Notes: generated from the letters alone by a model not told the origin. A DNA stretch of 14,717 nucleotides from an uncultured Eubacteriales bacterium (GCA_944353735.1 CALVPU010000197.1:1-14717), one strand, 5' to 3'; counted from the stretch's first letter, positions 1 to 7,098 are shown. Made by a program: numbers and translations.

Positions 1-290
1 GGTTGCGCCGCGGCGCCGTCCGCCGCCCCGCCGCCCCACCCCGCTTCGGGCCCTGCCCCGGTCGTGGTTCCGCCCGCAGCGGGCCATGCACCGGTCGTGG
101 TTCCGTCCTCGGCAGGCCATGCGCCGGTCGTGGTTCCATCCGCGGCGGGCCATGCGCCGCCCTGCGCCGTCCAATCGTCCAGCGTGGGCCACCCCTCCGC
201 CAGCGCGCAGGGCAGCAGCATCAGCGCCAACAGCGCCGCCAGCGCCCGCCGCAGCGGGTTACGCCGCGTAGATCTCTTCATATCGCTCAT
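1..290 (-). CDS. Secreted protein with 11-residue tandem repeats (partial, C-terminus off window)
   Basis: Only the first 96 residues are present; the frame stays open to base 1. From the ATG at 288-290 the product has a basic start (MSDMKRSTRR), a hydrophobic stretch at about residues 15-31 and a good signal peptidase I site (ALA before EGW, cut near residue 31), so it is probably exported. Residues 45-77 are three tandem copies of GAWPAxxGTTT, followed by a degenerate fourth and a Gly/Ala-rich tail. The start lies inside the end of the transglycosylase gene (32 bp overlap), which points to translational coupling as the last visible gene of the polA operon. A second ATG at 279-281 is an alternative start; neither has a strong ribosome site (AGGA lies 12 bases before the first). 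I do not recognise the family. The neighbour suggests a cell-envelope role, but that is inference only. Confidence 0.7.
   Translation of the reverse strand, partial: MSDMKRSTRRNPLRRALAALLALMLLPCALAEGWPTLDDWTAQGGAWPAADGTTTGAWPAEDGTTTGAWPAAGGTTTGAGPEAGWGGGAADGAAAQ
48..159 (-). repeat. 33-bp in-frame tandem repeat, 3 copies plus a partial
   Basis: The motif GTCGTGGTTCC (plus strand) starts at 61, 94 and 127, exactly 33 bp apart. The copies differ at a few bases, and a partial unit precedes them at about 48-60. The period is a multiple of three and lies in the minus-strand secreted-protein gene, where each unit encodes GAWPAxxGTTT. Copy-number change would therefore alter protein length without a frameshift. 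Confidence 0.9.
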
Positions 291-897
291 AGTACTTCAA
301 TATCCTGTCGACGTACCTCTGCGTCACGTCGGAGTCGATCCGGTCCAGCGTCTTGCCGTCGGCGCTGAGCCGCGGGTCCTTCAGCCATGCGTCCACGGTG
401 CCCTGTCCCTGATGATACGCCGCCGACGCGCAGCGCATGTCGCCGCCGTAGCGGTCCATCAAAAAGCCCAGGTACCAGCAGCCATAGCGGATGTTCGTCG
501 CCGGGTCGAACAGCGCGTCCTCGGAGAAGGTCTCGCCGAGCTTGCCGGCAATCCACTCGCCCGTCGCGGGCACGATCTGCATCAGTCCACGCGCGCCGGC
601 GCTGCTGACCGCCTCGGGGCGATAGCTCGATTCCGCGAGGATCACCGCCGCCACGTATGCCGGTTCCAGGCCGTTCTCCTGCGCCGACAGGCGGATGAGA
701 TCCGCGTACTCCACCGGATAGGTCTGCACCGTCAGTTCCGGATGCCGGTCGAGCAGCACCCGCGCGCCAATCGCGAGAAATCCCAGCGCCAGCACCGCCA
801 CTGTGCCCAGCAGCAGCCACCTGCGCGCGGCGCGCGCGCGCCTGCGGCGGCGCGCCGCCTTCCTGTCCCTGTTTTTCGCCTCGTTCTTTGCCGTCAT
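259..897 (-). CDS. Membrane-anchored lytic transglycosylase (SLT domain)
   Basis: This is a 212-residue protein that cleaves the glycan strand of peptidoglycan between MurNAc and GlcNAc. Residues 1-26 are very basic and cytoplasmic, about 27-48 form one membrane anchor, and the rest is an extracytoplasmic SLT (GH23-like) domain. The ESSYRP motif contains the expected catalytic glutamate (E89), followed by GARGLMQI (101-108). The usual AYNAGxG motif appears as AYHQGQG (160-166), so Asn is replaced by His. The ATG at 895-897 was chosen because GGGAGG (903-908) lies 5 bases upstream and the start overlaps the coaE stop as ATGA. The frame continues upstream, but that part is a shadow of coaE. The order polA-coaE-transglycosylase is one I recall from Clostridia. 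The family is clear; the exact subtype is not. Confidence 0.92.
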   Translation of the reverse strand: MTAKNEAKNRDRKAARRRRRARAARRWLLLGTVAVLALGFLAIGARVLLDRHPELTVQTYPVEYADLIRLSAQENGLEPAYVAAVILAESSYRPEAVSSAGARGLMQIVPATGEWIAGKLGETFSEDALFDPATNIRYGCWYLGFLMDRYGGDMRCASAAYHQGQGTVDAWLKDPRLSADGKTLDRIDSDVTQRYVDRILKYYERYEEIYAA

Positions 898-1526
898 TCG
901 TTCCTCCCATGCCCGTCGAGCCGCGCCAGCAGCTGGCGGTACAGCCGCGCCAGCTCCGCGCGCGTCTCCTCGACGGGACGGTCCGTGTCGATCACCCGCG
1001 CCGCGCGGGCGTTGCGCTGTGCGCGGGGCATCTGGCTGGCGATGCGCGCCCGCGCCTGTTCTTCCGTCAATCCGCGCGCCACCACGCGCGCGATCTGCGT
1101 CTCCTCGCTCACCGAGACCGCCCAAACCTCGCCGCACAGCGCGTCCATGCCGGTCTCAAACAGCAGCGGCACGTCCAGCACCGCCACGCGGTCGCCGCGC
1201 CGGGCGGCGGCGTCGATCTCCTGCGCCATGCGCGCGTGCACGCGCGGATGAATGATGGCCTCCAGATCGCGCCGCGCCGGCTCGGAGGCAAAGACCACCG
1301 CGCCCAGCGCCGCGCGGTCGAGCGCGCCGTCCGGGCGAAAGACCCTCTCGCCGAAGCGCGCGCGGATGGCGTCCAGCGCCGCGCCGCCGGGCGCGGTCAG
1401 GCTGCGGGAGATGGCGTCGGCGTCGACGTGCGCCGCGCCCAGCGACGCCAGATACGCCGCCGCCTCGGACTTGCCGCAGCCGATGCCGCCGGTCAGCCCG
1501 AGCAAAAAGGGCCTACTTGCAGGCAC
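894..1526 (-). CDS. coaE: Dephospho-CoA kinase
   Basis: Catalyses the last step of coenzyme A synthesis, ATP-dependent phosphorylation of the 3'-hydroxyl of dephospho-CoA, in the cytoplasm. The 210-residue length is normal. Visible motifs are the P-loop GGIGCGKS (13-20), DADAIS (35-40) with the conserved acidic residues, IHP (92-94), DVPLLFE (118-124) and RIASQMP (161-167) of the lid and ATP-binding region. The start is GTG at 1524-1526, supported by GGGAGG eight bases upstream inside the polA coding sequence. It overlaps polA by 14 bp and the transglycosylase start by 4 bp, so translation is probably coupled along the operon. Nothing looks truncated or foreign. Confidence 0.97.
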   Translation of the reverse strand: MPASRPFLLGLTGGIGCGKSEAAAYLASLGAAHVDADAISRSLTAPGGAALDAIRARFGERVFRPDGALDRAALGAVVFASEPARRDLEAIIHPRVHARMAQEIDAAARRGDRVAVLDVPLLFETGMDALCGEVWAVSVSEETQIARVVARGLTEEQARARIASQMPRAQRNARAARVIDTDRPVEETRAELARLYRQLLARLDGHGRNE

Positions 1527-4089
1527 GCCAATCGCCTCCCACGGAGATGTCGGTCCTGAGCGGCACCTTCATCTCGACCACGCCCTCCATGCAGCGGCGC
1601 AGCAGCGCCTTGACGCGCGCAACCTCGTCCTCGGGGGCCTCGACGATCAGCTCGTCGTGCACCTGCAGGATGAGCTTCGCGCGCAGCCCGCTTTCGCGCA
1701 GCTCGCGGTCGACGGCGATCATCGCCAGCTTGATGATGTCCGCCGCGGTGCCCTGAATGGGGCTGTTCATGGCGCAGCGCTCGCCAAAGGCGCGCAGGTT
1801 GCGATTGGCGCTGGCGAGCTCCGGCAGATAGCGCCGCCGGCCCATCAGCGTGGTCACATAGCCCTTTTCGCGCCCCTCCGCCACGGCGGCGTCCATGTAG
1901 CGGCGGATGCCGGGATAGCGCTCGAAGTAGCGGTCGATGAACGCGCGCGCCTCGGCGCGGCTGACGGAGATGTTCTTCGCCAGCGCGAAGTCCGAGATGC
2001 CGTAGACGATGCCGAAGTTGACCGCCTTGGACGCTGAGCGCATGGCGCCGGTGACCTCGCCCAGCGGCACGCCGTAGACCTCGGCGGCGGTGCGGGCATG
2101 GATGTCCTGTCCTTCGCGGAACGCCTCGCACATCGTCTCGTCCCCGGAGATGTGCGCCAGCACGCGCAGCTCGATCTGCGAATAGTCCGCGTCGACGAGC
2201 AGCCAGCCCGGCCGCGCCACGAACGCGCGGCGGATCTGCCGTCCCAGTTCGGTGCGCACGGGAATGTTCTGCAAATTCGGCTCCGCGGAGCTCAGCCGTC
2301 CGGTGACGGTGCCAACCTGATCAAAGCGCGTGTGCACGCGACCGCCCGCATCGCGCAGGTCGAGCAGCGAGTGGATGTACGTCGATTCCAGCTTCTGGTA
2401 CTTGCGGTACTCGAGGATCTTCGCGCAGATGGGATAGTCCTCCGCCAGGCGCTCGAGCACCTCCTTGTCGGTCGAATAGCCGCGGTGGTTCCTGCGCGGC
2501 GCAGGCAGCTTCATGCGCTCGAACAGCATCTCGCCCAGCTGCTTGGGGGAATTGAGGTTGATGCGCTCGCCCGCCATCTGCGCGATCTCGTCGGTCAGCT
2601 CGGCAATCCGCGCGCGGAACTCGATCCCCAGCGCATCCAGCGCCTCGGCGTCGACGAGGAAGCCCTCGCGCTCCATGTCGCGCAGCACGTGCGCCAGCGG
2701 CAGCTCGATGTCGCGGTAGATGTGCTCCAGCCCCGTCTCGCGCAGCTGCGCCGCCTGCTTTTCCGCAAGCGCGCGGATCGCCGACGCCGGGTGCTGCTCG
2801 AAGCCGGCGGCGCCCTCCGCCTCGCACAGCGCCTGCGCCGCGAACGAGGGCCGCTGCGGGTTGAGCGCATACGCCGCCAGCATCACGTCCATGACCTCGC
2901 CGCGCAGTGCGTCCAGCGCCACGGGCAGCGACTTGACATCGTACAGCGCCTTTTCGCAGTCCGCCTCGAGCAGCGGCAGCGCCGCGCGCACCGCGTCTTC
3001 CTCGGTCACGCCGGGCGACAGCAAATCGCCGCCCAGCGCGACGCGCAGCCGCGCCGCGTCCGTCGCCACGGTGAAGTCCGCGCCGCAGAACGCCGCGACC
3101 CATTTCGCCTTTTTCGCCAGCTCCGCACAGCGCGCCGCCAGCTGCGCCGCGTCCGCCATCGTCTCGACCTCCGGCAGCGGGACGGGCGGCGCCTCCTCGG
3201 GCAGCGACGCGGGCGCGAACTGCGCTGCAACCTCCGCGAGGCGCCTGGCGGCGGCGTTCATGCCCAGCTCGCGCAGCCGCGGCAGTCCGCCGCCGAGGCC
3301 GCCCAGCTTCATGGCGTCGAAATCAAACGCCACCGGCGCGGCGCGGTCGATCGTCGCCAGCTCATAGCTCAGCTCCGCCAGATCGCGGTGCTCCGCCAGC
3401 CGCTCGCCCAGCTTGCCCTTCTGCTCCGCCGGTCCGCGGTCCAGCGCCGCTTGCAGGCTGCCGTACTGCTGCACGAGCCGGACCGCCGTCTTTTCGCCGA
3501 TGCCCGGCACGCCGGGGATGTTGTCCGAGGCGTCGCCCATGAGGCCCTTGACGTCGATCAGCTGCGCGGGCGAGAGGCCGTAGGTCTCGCGGATGTACGC
3601 CGGCGTGACGCGCACCGTGTCGGTGATGCCGCGCGTGGTGTAGAGGATCGTCGTGCGCTCGCCGGCAAGCTGAAAGGAATCGCGGTCGCCGGTGACCAGC
3701 ACCGCCTCGCGCCCCTCGCGCTCGCAGGCCGCGGAGACGGTGCCGAGGATGTCGTCCGCCTCGTAGCCCTCGCAGCACAGCGTGGGGATGCCCATGCGGG
3801 CGATCAACTCGCGAATGACGGGGTCCTGCGCGCGCAGCTCGTCCGGCATCGGCTTGCGCGTCGCCTTGTACGCCTCGTAGCGCAGCGCGCGCCGGGTCGG
3901 CGCGTGGACGTCCAGCGCCACCGCCATGCCCTCCGGCTGTTCCTCGGCGATGACCTTGAGCAGCATCATCATAAAGCCGTGCACGGCGTTCGTCGGCGTG
4001 CCGTCCGGCGCGCTCATCGGCGTCTGCAGCGCGTGGAACGCGCGGTACATCAGGCTGTACCCATCCAGCAGTACGATCTTCCCCGGCAT
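1513..4089 (-). CDS. polA: DNA polymerase I (5' nuclease plus polymerase)
   Basis: An 858-residue family A polymerase for Okazaki-fragment maturation and repair. Residues 1 to about 290 are the 5'-3' exonuclease (EADDILGT 110-117, TGDRDSFQL 133-141, GDASDN and the helix-hairpin-helix GVPGIGEKTA 185-202). Residues about 300-450 sit where the 3'-5' exonuclease should be but lack the DxE motif (CGADFTVATD there instead), so proofreading is probably absent, as in Bacillus-type Pol I. The polymerase domain has motif A DYSQIELR (635-642), the O-helix RSASKAVNFGIVYG (684-697) and motif C QVHDE (809-813). ATG at 4087-4089 is chosen over an in-frame TTG at 4110 because AAAGGAGG ends 8 bases before it. 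It is the first gene of the operon and has its own promoter. Confidence 0.98.
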   Translation of the reverse strand: MPGKIVLLDGYSLMYRAFHALQTPMSAPDGTPTNAVHGFMMMLLKVIAEEQPEGMAVALDVHAPTRRALRYEAYKATRKPMPDELRAQDPVIRELIARMGIPTLCCEGYEADDILGTVSAACEREGREAVLVTGDRDSFQLAGERTTILYTTRGITDTVRVTPAYIRETYGLSPAQLIDVKGLMGDASDNIPGVPGIGEKTAVRLVQQYGSLQAALDRGPAEQKGKLGERLAEHRDLAELSYELATIDRAAPVAFDFDAMKLGGLGGGLPRLRELGMNAAARRLAEVAAQFAPASLPEEAPPVPLPEVETMADAAQLAARCAELAKKAKWVAAFCGADFTVATDAARLRVALGGDLLSPGVTEEDAVRAALPLLEADCEKALYDVKSLPVALDALRGEVMDVMLAAYALNPQRPSFAAQALCEAEGAAGFEQHPASAIRALAEKQAAQLRETGLEHIYRDIELPLAHVLRDMEREGFLVDAEALDALGIEFRARIAELTDEIAQMAGERINLNSPKQLGEMLFERMKLPAPRRNHRGYSTDKEVLERLAEDYPICAKILEYRKYQKLESTYIHSLLDLRDAGGRVHTRFDQVGTVTGRLSSAEPNLQNIPVRTELGRQIRRAFVARPGWLLVDADYSQIELRVLAHISGDETMCEAFREGQDIHARTAAEVYGVPLGEVTGAMRSASKAVNFGIVYGISDFALAKNISVSRAEARAFIDRYFERYPGIRRYMDAAVAEGREKGYVTTLMGRRRYLPELASANRNLRAFGERCAMNSPIQGTAADIIKLAMIAVDRELRESGLRAKLILQVHDELIVEAPEDEVARVKALLRRCMEGVVEMKVPLRTDISVGGDWRACK

Positions 4090-4121
4090 GGAAACGTCCT
4101 CCTTTGACAAATACCCATTGT

Positions 4122-4150
4122 ATTATAACAGAGATTGCCGAAAAATACAA
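4122..4150 (-). promoter_or_regulatory. Sigma-A promoter of the polA operon
   Basis: On the minus strand, -35 TTGTAT (4145-4150) and -10 TATAAT (4122-4127) are separated by 17 bp, with an extended -10 (TGT before TATAAT). Transcription should begin near 4115, leaving a short leader of about 25 bases before the polA ATG. The AAAGGAGG ribosome site lies within that leader. Confidence 0.85.
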
Positions 4151-4191
4151 ATGCGGCATCGTGGCGGGAATGTGAAAAAAGCGGGCGCATA

Positions 4192-4220
4192 TGGACAGGC
4201 GCCGCCGGTCATGGTATGAT
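4192..4220 (+). promoter_or_regulatory. Sigma-A promoter of the small membrane-protein gene
   Basis: On the plus strand, -35 TGGACA (4192-4197) and -10 TATGAT (4215-4220) are separated by 17 bp, each one base from consensus. The predicted start is near 4227, about 28 bases before the ATG at 4255. It is divergent from the polA promoter, with about 41 bp between the two -35 boxes. Confidence 0.75.
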
Positions 4221-4254
4221 TAAAGGCGCGAAATATTCCGCCGGAGGTACGGAT

Positions 4255-4722
4255 ATGAAAAAACTCAACATCGCCCTGGGCGCGATCCTGTTTCTGATGC
4301 TGGCGTTCGCCGCCTACTTTTGGCTGGGCGGCACGCTGCGCGCCGAGGTTTCCACGATCGCGGCGAGCGCCGCGGACCATCCCGACGCCTATGCCGCCGT
4401 GGGTTCGGCGCTCGCATCCGGCGCCGCGCCGCAGGTGTTCGCCGAGCTGCCCGCCAGCCCGGACGGGCTGACGCTGATGGACGTGACCGTCGCGCTCGGC
4501 AATCCCGGACTGTTCGCCGCGGAGTGGCTGGACATTTCGCTCACAGGCGCGCCGGGCGACATCGCCGTCTACTCGCTCAGCGGCGAGGCGAGCGACGTGC
4601 CCGCGCGCGCCGCGGCGCAGGTCAACCTCAAGCTGGTCACCACCCAGCCCGACGCGCCGCGCGCGCTCACCATCGACTACTACGTCCTCGGCATGCCGCG
4701 CAGCATCTCGCTGGCGCTCTGA
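4255..4722 (+). CDS. Small membrane-anchored extracytoplasmic protein, unknown function
   Basis: A 155-residue protein beginning MKKLNIALG with one hydrophobic segment (about residues 5-27) that is either a signal anchor or an uncleaved signal. There is no lipobox cysteine. The remaining ~125 residues are soluble and rich in alternating hydrophobic positions (TLMDVTVALGNPGLF, WLDISLTG, VNLKLVTT), suggesting a beta-sandwich. The order 'strand, NP, strand, small loop, strand, VPARAAAQVNLKL' resembles LEA14/WHy-type domains, but this is a pattern impression only. ATG at 4255 is supported by GGAGG (4243-4247) seven bases upstream and a good promoter; the frame extends upstream to 4135 without a ribosome site. 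It stands alone, divergent from polA and convergent with argS. Confidence 0.85.
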   Translation: MKKLNIALGAILFLMLAFAAYFWLGGTLRAEVSTIAASAADHPDAYAAVGSALASGAAPQVFAELPASPDGLTLMDVTVALGNPGLFAAEWLDISLTGAPGDIAVYSLSGEASDVPARAAAQVNLKLVTTQPDAPRALTIDYYVLGMPRSISLAL

Positions 4723-5035
4723 GCGCGCCGCAGGAGCGAACCGTTCGCGGGCAGACGAGCGCGCTCGAGAAACGATGCCCTTCCGCCACGCCGTCAGGCA
4801 TCTGCCGCACCGGCAACGTCCACTGCGCGGAGCATGCCGCCGGCAGGGATGATTTCCGCGGACAGCGTTCCCCCCTGCCGCAGCATGGTCGCCGGGACTT
4901 TTCTCCCCAAAGCGCGCCGCGAACAAGGCAAGCGTCTCCTTCCCCAGATATGCGCCTCTCCCGACACGCGCCACGGGTGGAAATTCGCCCTCCGAGTGCT
5001 GGCGGAAGATATGCCCCATAGAACTCCCGACGCGC
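4723..5035. other. Intergenic stretch with inverted and direct repeats, no convincing gene
   Basis: About 310 bp between the small membrane protein and the terminator hairpin. No frame here has a plausible start, ribosome site or recognisable protein. It contains paired segments such as GATGCC...GGCATC (around 4773-4801) and GGCAGGG...CCCTGCC (around 4843-4880). It also has an imperfect direct repeat: AGATATGCG.CCT.CTCCCGACACGCG (4946-4971) resembles 5007-5036, with a few inserted bases. It may be a long structured 3' untranslated region, a dispersed intergenic repeat, a small RNA or decayed sequence. Confidence 0.5.
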
Positions 5036-5073
5036 GCGCCGCGGGCGAAGAATTCGCCCGCGGCGCGGTTTTT
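5036..5073 (+). terminator. Intrinsic terminator, 14-bp perfect stem
   Basis: Arms 5036-5049 and 5053-5066 are perfectly complementary (GCGCCGCGGGCGAA with its complement) around a GAA loop. They are followed two bases later by TTTTT (5069-5073) on the plus strand. It would end the plus-strand transcript of the 4255-4722 gene about 350 bases past its stop. In the opposite direction (after argS) the hairpin has no U-tract. Confidence 0.75.
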
Positions 5074-5112
5074 GGGGAAAAGCAGCATTTTGCGCGCGGG
5101 ACGGCGCTGCGC

Positions 5113-6822
5113 TCACATGCGGTCGGGCGGGTTCAGGCCGATGAGCTGCATGGCGGTCCTGAGCAGGTCGCGGGTGACCTTGGTCAGCAGCGTGCGCGCG
5201 GCGCGCACGGGCAGTTCGTCGACCATGATCTTCTGGTCGTAGTAGAACTTGTTGTACGCCTGGCTCAGGTCGACGGTGAAGCGCGTGATCAGCGACGGCT
5301 CGTTGCGCTCGAGCGCCGACTTCGCGACCTCCGGGAACTGACCGATCAGGCGCACGACCTCCTGCGCCTCGGGGTCGGACAGCGCGGAGAAGTCCGGCTC
5401 CGCCGCCGTCTCGCCCGCCTTCGCCAGCACCGAGCAGCAGCGCGCGTGGGTGTACATCACGTAGGGGCCGGTCTCGCCGTCGAAGTTGAGCGCGCGGTCC
5501 CACCAGAAGTCGATGTCCTTGATGCGGTTGTTGTACAGCGCAAAGAACACCACCGCGCCGACGCCGATCTGCCGGGCGACGGCGTCCTTGTCCTCGAGCT
5601 CGGGGCTCTTCTCCTCGATGATGGCGCGCGCCTTGGCGATGGCGTTGTTGAGCAGGTCGTCCAAGTAGATCACGTGACCCTCGCGGGTTGAGAGCGCCTG
5701 GCCTTCGTAGGAGACCATGCCGAACGCCACGTGCTCGCAGTCCTTGTACCACGCGTAGCCCATCAGCTCCAGCACCTTGAACAGCTGCCGGAAGTGCAGG
5801 TTCTGCTGATAGGCGACGACGTAGAGCGACTTGTCGAAGTTATAGGTGTCCTTGCGGTACTTCGCCGCGGCGAGGTCGCGCGTGATGTACAGCGTCGCGC
5901 CGTCGGAGCGCAGGATCAGCGCCGGCGGCATGCCATAGGGCTCGAGGTCGACGATCTGCGCGCCCTGATCCTCCTTGAGCAGCCCCTTCGCCTTCAGTTC
6001 GTCGATGACGGGCTGCATCTTGTCGTTGTAGAAGCTCTCGCCGGCGTAGGAATCGAACGTCACGCCCAGCATGTCGTAGACGCGCTCGGCGTCCTTGAGC
6101 GTGACCGACTTGAACCAGTTGAAGATCTCCAGCGCCTCGGGATCGCCGTCCTCGATGCGCTTGAACCACGCGCGCCCCTCGTCGTTGAGGGCAGGATCGG
6201 CCTTGGCTTCCTCGTTGAAGCGCACGTAGAGCTTGACCATCTCGTCCACGCCGCCGCGCGCGACGGTGTCGTGGTCGCCCCAGCGCTTGTAGGCGGCGAT
6301 CATCTTGCCGAACTGCGTGCCCCAATCGCCCAGATGGTTGACGCCCACGGCGTTCCAGCCGAAGAATTTATAGAGCTTGTACAGCGCGCTGCCGATCGCC
6401 GTGGTCGACAAATGACCGATGTGAAAGCGCTTGGCGATGTTGATCGAGGAATAGTCGATCACGACCGTCTTGCCCGCGCCGGAACCGTCGCTGCCGTACT
6501 TTTCGCCCTGCGCTTCGGCGGCGCGCAGCGTCTTTTCGGCGAAGGTCGCGCGGTCGATGAAGAAGTTGAGGTATCCCTTGACCGACTCGACCTTGCTCAG
6601 AAAGTCCGCCGTGACCGCGCCGGAGAGCGCGTCCGCAATCATCGCCGGCGACTTGCGCAGCGCCTTGGACAGCTTGAAACAGGGAAAAGCGAAGTCGCCC
6701 ATCGCCGTATCCGGCGGAATCTCCAGCGCCGCGGCGATGTCCGCCGCCGACAGGCCGGGATCGCCGAGCGTGCCGTTGAGCGCCTCGAGAATCCTCTGGC
6801 CGATGGCGAACTTGAAATCCAT
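5113..6822 (-). CDS. argS: Arginyl-tRNA synthetase
   Basis: A class I aminoacyl-tRNA synthetase that charges tRNA-Arg. The 569-residue length is usual. An Arg N-domain covers about residues 1-90. The catalytic core begins at VIDYSSINIAKRFHIGH, with the HIGH motif at 134-137. LSTREG (377-382) with GHVIYLDDLL (382-391) is the ArgRS form of the KMSKS loop. The C-terminal all-helical anticodon-binding domain ends in NPPDRM, the typical ArgRS terminus. ATG at 6820-6822 is chosen because AGGAG lies about 10 bases upstream. An ATG two codons earlier (6826-6828) has only about 4 bases of spacing but cannot be excluded. It appears monocistronic with its own promoter. No T-box or other leader fits in the ~30-base 5' untranslated region. 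Confidence 0.98.
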   Translation of the reverse strand: MDFKFAIGQRILEALNGTLGDPGLSAADIAAALEIPPDTAMGDFAFPCFKLSKALRKSPAMIADALSGAVTADFLSKVESVKGYLNFFIDRATFAEKTLRAAEAQGEKYGSDGSGAGKTVVIDYSSINIAKRFHIGHLSTTAIGSALYKLYKFFGWNAVGVNHLGDWGTQFGKMIAAYKRWGDHDTVARGGVDEMVKLYVRFNEEAKADPALNDEGRAWFKRIEDGDPEALEIFNWFKSVTLKDAERVYDMLGVTFDSYAGESFYNDKMQPVIDELKAKGLLKEDQGAQIVDLEPYGMPPALILRSDGATLYITRDLAAAKYRKDTYNFDKSLYVVAYQQNLHFRQLFKVLELMGYAWYKDCEHVAFGMVSYEGQALSTREGHVIYLDDLLNNAIAKARAIIEEKSPELEDKDAVARQIGVGAVVFFALYNNRIKDIDFWWDRALNFDGETGPYVMYTHARCCSVLAKAGETAAEPDFSALSDPEAQEVVRLIGQFPEVAKSALERNEPSLITRFTVDLSQAYNKFYYDQKIMVDELPVRAARTLLTKVTRDLLRTAMQLIGLNPPDRM

Positions 6823-6859
6823 GTGCATCCCACTCCTGTTCTCAATGCGTGATGCTTTC

Positions 6860-6888
6860 ATTATAACAGGTTTGCTCCGGCGCGGAAA
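6860..6888 (-). promoter_or_regulatory. Extended -10 promoter of argS
   Basis: The minus strand has TGT followed by TATAAT (-10 at 6860-6865). Seventeen bases upstream is a poor -35 (TTTCCG, 6883-6888). The extended -10 probably compensates. Predicted transcription start is near 6853, about 30 bases before the coding start. Confidence 0.75.
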
Positions 6889-6928
6889 GCCCACGCCGGG
6901 AAAATTAACGCGCGCGGCACACTCCGGC

Positions 6929-7005
6929 AAAAAGCGGCGGCGCGGCAGCGTCTTCTGCCGCGAACGGCTCGGCGTGCCGGCATGTGGGGAATCCCGCGCC
7001 GCCGC
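6929..7005 (-). terminator. Large terminator-like hairpin with U5 tail
   Basis: The 12-base arm 6994-7005 is perfectly complementary to 6934-6945. On the minus strand the second arm is followed directly by TTTTT (6933-6929). The 48-base loop holds a smaller stem (GCGGCAG...CTGCCGC), which competes partly with the outer stem. It sits between the importer-operon terminator and the argS promoter, so it may be a second barrier to read-through into argS. Confidence 0.5.
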
Positions 7006-7022
7006 GTCGCTTTCCGGCGCGC

Positions 7023-7054
7023 AAAAAAGGGGCCCTCCCCTGCAGGAGAGCCCC
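7023..7054 (-). terminator. Intrinsic terminator of the importer operon
   Basis: On the minus strand a 10-bp GC-rich stem (7045-7054 with 7029-7038, one G-U pair) and a 6-base loop are followed immediately by TTTTTT (7028-7023). It begins about 45 bases past the stop of the last importer gene. Another 11-bp hairpin (about 7055-7086) lies just before it, so two stems are stacked. Confidence 0.92.
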
Positions 7055-7098
7055 GGCGAAAGGCGCTTCGGCAACCGCCCTTCGCCTTTGGGGGGGGA

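Noticed and set aside
61..159. 33-bp repeats that could suggest a CRISPR array
   Set aside because: The copies are directly adjacent with no spacers, and they encode an in-frame protein repeat on the minus strand.
190..240. Lipobox in the repeat-bearing secreted protein (LLPC)
   Set aside because: Pro directly before Cys does not fit the lipobox, and a good signal peptidase I site (ALA-E) follows three residues later.
64..1251. Long plus-strand open frame
   Set aside because: Antisense to the transglycosylase and coaE; Arg/Ala-rich composition, no ribosome site, no domain. High-GC artefact.
2098..4107. 669-residue plus-strand open frame
   Set aside because: Lies exactly opposite polA, which has all family motifs; the translated sequence is low-complexity Arg/Ala/Leu.
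4123..5088. Minus-strand frame across the 4723-5073 stretch as a gene
   Set aside because: It runs through the terminator hairpin and antisense to the 4255-4722 gene, has no ribosome site and has a composition unlike the neighbours.
6823..6859. T-box or other riboswitch leader for argS
   Set aside because: The promoter leaves only about 30 bases of leader, too short for any known T-box.
7090..7097. Run of eight G as a frameshift or phase-variation tract
   Set aside because: It lies just past the stop codon of the OppF-like gene, outside any coding sequence.
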